Positions 60,296 through 64,000 of a DNA stretch of 64,000 nucleotides are shown here, one piece after another; within the stretch, counting starts at the first letter, position 1; every line of letters starts with the position of its first letter. The notes under the pieces were generated by a model that had not been told where the DNA came from, did not search any database, and saw only the letters and a list, made by a program, of their open reading frames with translations. Origin of the DNA: Hymenobacter gummosus (GTDB lineage: Bacteria; Bacteroidota; Bacteroidia; Cytophagales; Hymenobacteraceae); NCBI RefSeq assembly GCF_003970915.1, contig NZ_RXOF01000006.1:186001-250000 (forward strand), given 5' to 3'. Made by a program: the position numbers and the translations under genes.

Positions 60296-62407
60296 CTACT
60301 GGGCCAGAGGTTTGAGGCTGACGGCCGCCCCGCCGCCGGGGGCCAGCGGCAGCTTCAGCGTGGAGCGGCTAGTCACCGTCTGCCGGCTGATGCGGTAGGC
60401 GGCGGGGTTCTTGTCCCAGGAAGCGCCCGGGGCGTCGGCGTAGATGACGGCCTGGTACTTGCGGCCGGCGGGCAGAAAATCCAGCTTTACGGTCTGCTGG
60501 CGGGCGTTTTCATCGGTAATGGCGCCCAGGTACCACTCCTGCGTGCCTTTGCCCTGACGGGCAATGGTGAGGTAGTCGCCGGGCTCGGCCTGCAGGATGC
60601 GGGTGTCGTCCCAGTCTACGGGCACGTCCTCGATAAACTGGAAGGCGTCGAGGTGCTCGTTGTAGTTTTCGGGCAGGTCGGCGGCCATCTGCAGGGGCGA
60701 GTACAGCGTCACGTACAGGGCCAGCTGCTTGGCCAGGGTGCTGTGCAGCTGCCGCTGCGGCGCGCCAGCGGCGTAGCCCTGCAGCTTGAAGATGCCGGGG
60801 GTGTAGTCCATGGGGCCGCCCATGAGGCGGGTGAAGGGCAGGATGGTTTCGTGTTCGGGCGGGCTGCCCTCGGCGAAGGCGTTGAACTCGTTGCCGCGGG
60901 CCGCCTCGTTGGCCAGCCAGTTGGGGTAGGTGCGGTGCAAGCCGGTGGGCCGTACGGCCTCGTGCATGTTCACCATCAGGCGGCTGTCGGCGGTTTTCTG
61001 GGCGGTGCGCACATAGTGGTTCACCATCCACTGCCCGTCGTGGTGCTCCCCGCGCGGGATGATGCGGCCCACGTAGCCGGTTTTTACCGCCGCGTAGCCG
61101 TGCTGCTGCATGAAGCGGTAGGCCGCGTCCTGGCGCCGCTCGTAGTTGGTGGCCGAGCCGGCCGTTTCATGGTGCATGATGAGCTGCACGCCCTTGGCGG
61201 CGGCGTACTGCTGCAGCTCGGCCACGTTGAAGTCGGGGTAGGGCGTCACGAAGTCGAACACGTCCTCCTTCCAGTTGCCCACCCAGTCTTCCCAGCCCAC
61301 GTTCCAGCCCTCCACCAGCACGCCCGGAATGCGGTGCTGGGCCGCAAAGTCGATGTAGCGCTTCACGTTCTGGGTGTTGGCCCCGTGGCGGCCGTTGGGC
61401 TTGAGCTTGGTCCAGTCGGTGCCGGCCAGCTTGATATTGCTGCTGTCGGCGTAACTCCAGCTGGCGCGGCCCACCTGCATTTCCCACCACACGCCCACGT
61501 ATTTCTGCGGCCGAATCCAGCCGGTGTCCTGAAGCTTGCTCGGCTCGTTCAGGTTCAGAATCAGCTTGGAGGCCAGGATGGCCGGGGCGTTGTCGGCCAC
61601 CACGATGGTGCGCCAGGGCGTATGCTCGGGCGCCTGCAGGTAGGCCTTGGCCCCGGTGCCGGTGCCGTCGGGCACCAGCTGGCTGCTCAGGCGGAAGGTT
61701 TGGCGGTCCACGTTGAGCATCATAGCCGGGTAGTTCACCAGCGCCGCCTCGTGGATGTTCACGTACAGCCCGTCGGCCGATTTGAGCATCAGCGGCGTCT
61801 GCACCCGCTGCGGGGCGGCCTTCTTCTCGATGGCCTTGATGGGCGTGGTGTCCACTTCGCTCAGGCGCGAGCTGGTGTAGGCGTACTCGTTGGAGTCGTA
61901 GTCGCCCGGAATCCAGAAGGCCTTATGGTCGGCGGGCAGGTTGAACTCGGTATGCTCGTCCGTCACGGTGAAGTACTGCAGCTGGGGCTGCCGCGGCCAC
62001 TCGTAGCGGAAGCCCACGCCGTCGGCAAACACGCGGAACACCACGTCGAGCCGGCGGCCGGGGGCGGCGGGCTGCTGCAGGTGCACCGTCAGCTGCTGGT
62101 AGCGGTTGCGGATGCTCCGGACCTCGCCCCACACCGGCTGCCAGGTTTCGTCCACGTCCTTGGTTTCGGCGCCCAGCAAGGTCAGCGCGCCCTCGAAGCC
62201 GCGGCCGTCGGCCAGGGCCACGCCCAGGCGCGAGGGCAGCACCACCGGCCGGCCACCCAGCTGCACGGCGTAAGTGGGCTGCCCGGCCGCATTGAGGGCA
62301 AACGTGAGGCTGACCTGGTCCAGGCGGGCCGTCAGCGCCGTAGCCGGCTGCGCCGCGGCCCGCAGGCCAAAGGTGAGCAGCCAGGCTAGCAGAAAAGCGT
62401 GTTTCAT
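60296..62407 (-). CDS. susB: Glycoside hydrolase family 97 (SusB-like alpha-glucosidase)
   Basis: 703 residues with a signal peptide (MKHAFLLAWLLTFGLRAAAQ). GH97 cues are: an N-terminal sandwich (VVFRVFADGVGFRYEW, FWIPGDYDSNEYAY), then the barrel with YVGVWWEMQVG, VLVEGWNVGWEDW, IMHHETAGSATNYE, VNMHEAVRPTGLHRTYPNW and EGSPPEHETILPFTRLMGGPMDYTPGIF. The Glu-rich loops at HETAGS and HEAVRPTG hold the calcium and catalytic carboxylates of SusB-type inverting alpha-glucosidases. Periplasmic cleavage of malto-oligomers. It is the most upstream of the GH97-GH13 pair. Confidence 0.95.
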   Translation of the reverse strand: MKHAFLLAWLLTFGLRAAAQPATALTARLDQVSLTFALNAAGQPTYAVQLGGRPVVLPSRLGVALADGRGFEGALTLLGAETKDVDETWQPVWGEVRSIRNRYQQLTVHLQQPAAPGRRLDVVFRVFADGVGFRYEWPRQPQLQYFTVTDEHTEFNLPADHKAFWIPGDYDSNEYAYTSSRLSEVDTTPIKAIEKKAAPQRVQTPLMLKSADGLYVNIHEAALVNYPAMMLNVDRQTFRLSSQLVPDGTGTGAKAYLQAPEHTPWRTIVVADNAPAILASKLILNLNEPSKLQDTGWIRPQKYVGVWWEMQVGRASWSYADSSNIKLAGTDWTKLKPNGRHGANTQNVKRYIDFAAQHRIPGVLVEGWNVGWEDWVGNWKEDVFDFVTPYPDFNVAELQQYAAAKGVQLIMHHETAGSATNYERRQDAAYRFMQQHGYAAVKTGYVGRIIPRGEHHDGQWMVNHYVRTAQKTADSRLMVNMHEAVRPTGLHRTYPNWLANEAARGNEFNAFAEGSPPEHETILPFTRLMGGPMDYTPGIFKLQGYAAGAPQRQLHSTLAKQLALYVTLYSPLQMAADLPENYNEHLDAFQFIEDVPVDWDDTRILQAEPGDYLTIARQGKGTQEWYLGAITDENARQQTVKLDFLPAGRKYQAVIYADAPGASWDKNPAAYRISRQTVTSRSTLKLPLAPGGGAAVSLKPLAQ

Positions 62408-63219
62408 GGGGTGAAGGGTAAGCGAAAAAAGCGGCGCCGCGCCGGCTTAGCCCGGGCTGCCGGCGGCCGCGGTAAAACTCAGCGCTGCGGTGCGCCGCCG
62501 GGCTGCTTGCGCAGCACCAGGTACTGGCAGGCCTGCAGGGTAAGACTGGGGCTGCCCCGGCCGATGCCGGCAGCTCCCCGTCGACAGAATGCTGGCATCG
62601 ACCAACGCCGCCCGGGCAGCTGCGGGCCCGCCGCAGCGCGGCGGCCCCAAACGTTTGCGGCTTCCTCGGCGGCATCGAATGCTACAAATCAAGACTCGCC
62701 CGCCCGCAAGCAAAACTTATCTAACCCCGATCAAGAAAATATAAATGATACAGCCACAAATAAAACTGTATATCAGCATTTTAACCGTTTTACACAGCTT
62801 GAAAATATAGAAGCAGTATGACCGGAATACTGCGCATTTCGTGCATGGATTAGCCTATATAACCACCATTTACAGGCCAACCAGAATATATAAGCAAACT
62901 ATTATTACAACTCTACTTCCTGTCCTGATTGCCTTGTCTTGCAGAGCTGTCAGACTGAAGCGAAAGGAGTTTCATCCGCATCAGCGGAGGGCCGCAACGG
63001 GTCGTCCAGACAGGATAGTGAATCCAAGATTATAGGTGGTTGAAAAACGAGAGCTAGAAGTTACCATCCGGCGTCAGCACGTAAGATTCTTCATCTTTGC
63101 TTGAAGCGCAGAATGACGTGCTGCCGTAAGGTCAACCACCCCTAGCCCCCCGCCGCTTGATGCGCGGAATCAGCTGAGGAGAGGAACCAGCTTGTAGCTA
63201 CTAGATGAAATGCCCGGCC
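62408..63219. other. 812-bp gene-free stretch with AT-rich island and family A repeat
   Basis: 62700-62960 is markedly AT-rich against its surroundings. A short open frame at 62841-63035 would encode a hydrophobic segment with a lipobox-like end (TIITTLLPVLIALSC), then stops; it may be the remains of a lipoprotein gene truncated near the repeat at 63035. I see no other gene. Confidence 0.6.
63035..63199. repeat. Dispersed inverted-repeat element, family A copy 3 (truncated)
   Basis: Right arm 63132-63199 (TCAACCACCCCTAGCCCCCC, then CGCCGCTTGATGCGCGG) matches the right arm of the 58440 copy. Only the inner end of the left arm remains (GGTGGTTGAAAAACGAGAGC at 63035). A further inverted match (AGCACGT...ACGTGCT) lies in the spacer. 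Confidence 0.85.
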
Positions 63220-64000
63220 TCACACGGCCTGAATGGCCTGGACACGCTCCTCAAACTCCTCGTTGGGTACGATGGAGCGGTTCTTCACCCGGGTTTTGTA
63301 GGTGTAGATGGTGTTGATGGAGTAGCCCAGCAGGCGGCTGATCTGCTCACTGTCGACGATGCCGAGGCGAATGAGGGCGAAGATGCGCAGCTCGGTGGTC
63401 AGCAGTTGGTCGTCGGGCAGCGGCACGCGGTCTTCCTCCCGAAACAGGGCGTTGAACTGGCCGATGAAGTTCGGGAACAAGCGCAGAAACACCGTGTCGA
63501 AGCCGCGGAACAGCTCGTTGCGCTCCTTCTTGATGTTGAGGCTGTCGGCCAGCTTCTGCACGCCCGCGTAGTTTTTGCCGGCCAGCTGGGTGTCCAGGGC
63601 CTTTTTCAGCGCCTCCAGCTTGTCGATGTACTGGGAGTTGTTGTGGAAGTAGTAGCCCACGTACTCCTCCTTGATTTTGTTGGCCTCGTTCAGGCCCCGG
63701 TTGAGCTGCTGCAGCTCGGCGTTGCGCTCCAGCAGCTCCTGGTTGGCGGCCGAAATCAGCCGGTCGGCCTTCTGCAAGCGCCGCAGCTGCTTGAAGACGA
63801 TAACCGCGAAGCCCACGATGCCCAGGGCCAGCAGCGTCAGGCCGATGGCGTAGGTTTTCAGGGCCTTGCGCTGCTGCTCGATGATGGTGATTTTCTGCCC
63901 CTCAATCACCGAGGAAATGTGGCTGATTTCAATCTGCCGCTGCCGGGCCTTGTAGAAAGCGGCCTGCGCCCGGGCCTCCCGGATGAAGGCGTAGGCGTTT
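63220..64000 (-). CDS. DUF6377 membrane regulator with LuxR-like helix-turn-helix (partial)
   Basis: The last 259 residues are visible; the frame is open at the window edge. Order in view: end of a TPR-like helical region ([20 protein letters not shown]), one membrane helix ([20 protein letters not shown]), a coiled coil ([24 protein letters not shown]), then a DUF6377-type segment ([20 protein letters not shown]) and a LuxR-like helix-turn-helix ([31 protein letters not shown]). Such proteins combine periplasmic sensing with a cytoplasmic DNA-binding end. Position beside GH97 and GH13 suggests control of alpha-glucan use; not proven. Confidence 0.85.
   Translation of the reverse strand, partial: NAYAFIREARAQAAFYKARQRQIEISHISSVIEGQKITIIEQQRKALKTYAIGLTLLALGIVGFAVIVFKQLRRLQKADRLISAANQELLERNAELQQLNRGLNEANKIKEEYVGYYFHNNSQYIDKLEALKKALDTQLAGKNYAGVQKLADSLNIKKERNELFRGFDTVFLRLFPNFIGQFNALFREEDRVPLPDDQLLTTELRIFALIRLGIVDSEQISRLLGYSINTIYTYKTRVKNRSIVPNEEFEERVQAIQAV

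Overview
The window looks like chromosomal DNA of a high-GC Bacteroidota, most likely Cytophagales and Hymenobacter-like; the genus is inferred from gene content, not from a marker. Several secreted proteins end in type IX secretion (T9SS) C-terminal sorting domains with PNP motifs. GH97, GH13 and GH2 enzymes sit together, families such as DUF2141, DUF4136, DUF2652, DUF6268 and DUF6377 occur, ribosome binding sites are mostly absent, and the promoter of the only tRNA gene matches the Bacteroidota consensus TTTG-N20-TAnnTTTG exactly.

Layout. 1-8.7 kb: small metabolic and redox genes (START-domain end, DsbA/FrnE, YdeI-like, DUF2141, alpha/beta hydrolase, aldo/keto reductase, PaaE-like ferredoxin reductase). 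8.8-16.2 kb: T9SS surface proteins, with a tandem segmental duplication that left a 3' gene fragment and a copy interrupted by an in-frame stop, and a 1.3-kilo-residue adhesin-like gene whose signal peptide is out of frame across an 11-G tract. 16.4-23.5 kb: MFS transporter, DUF4136 lipoprotein, MsrA, a gluzincin/propeller/barrel protein and two small STAS-like proteins. 23.6-29.3 kb: a six-PAS histidine kinase, an orphan ORF and an aminotransferase/omega-amidase pair. 29.5-35.1 kb: FG-GAP surface protein, MurF, RmlC and a GT4 glycosyltransferase. 35.1-40.6 kb: a 21-bp-period repeat array, a secreted glycosidase, a GNAT-cytochrome c fusion and HflX. 40.8-44.1 kb: two tandem M43 metalloproteases. 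44.3-48.4 kb: SixA, Ppk1 and a DUF6268 barrel protein. 48.7-55.3 kb: a phosphoesterase-barrel giant, an HD-PycTM protein and a convergent DUF2652 cyclase-like protein. 55.5 kb: tRNA-Arg(CCT). 55.8-64 kb: alpha-glucan and galactoside degradation genes (GH2, GH13, GH97) and the end of a DUF6377 regulator.

Two themes stand out. First, many 3' intergenic spaces are filled with long, often nested inverted repeats with arms of 28 to 72 bp, of several unrelated sequence families, some recurring within the window and commonly overlapping the stop codons of the flanking genes. Second, a membrane HD-PycTM protein (the Pycsar effector fold) converges on a class-III-cyclase-like DUF2652 gene across a perfect 39-bp inverted repeat. 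This is a possible cyclic-nucleotide signalling pair, and it is the best candidate here for an undescribed system.
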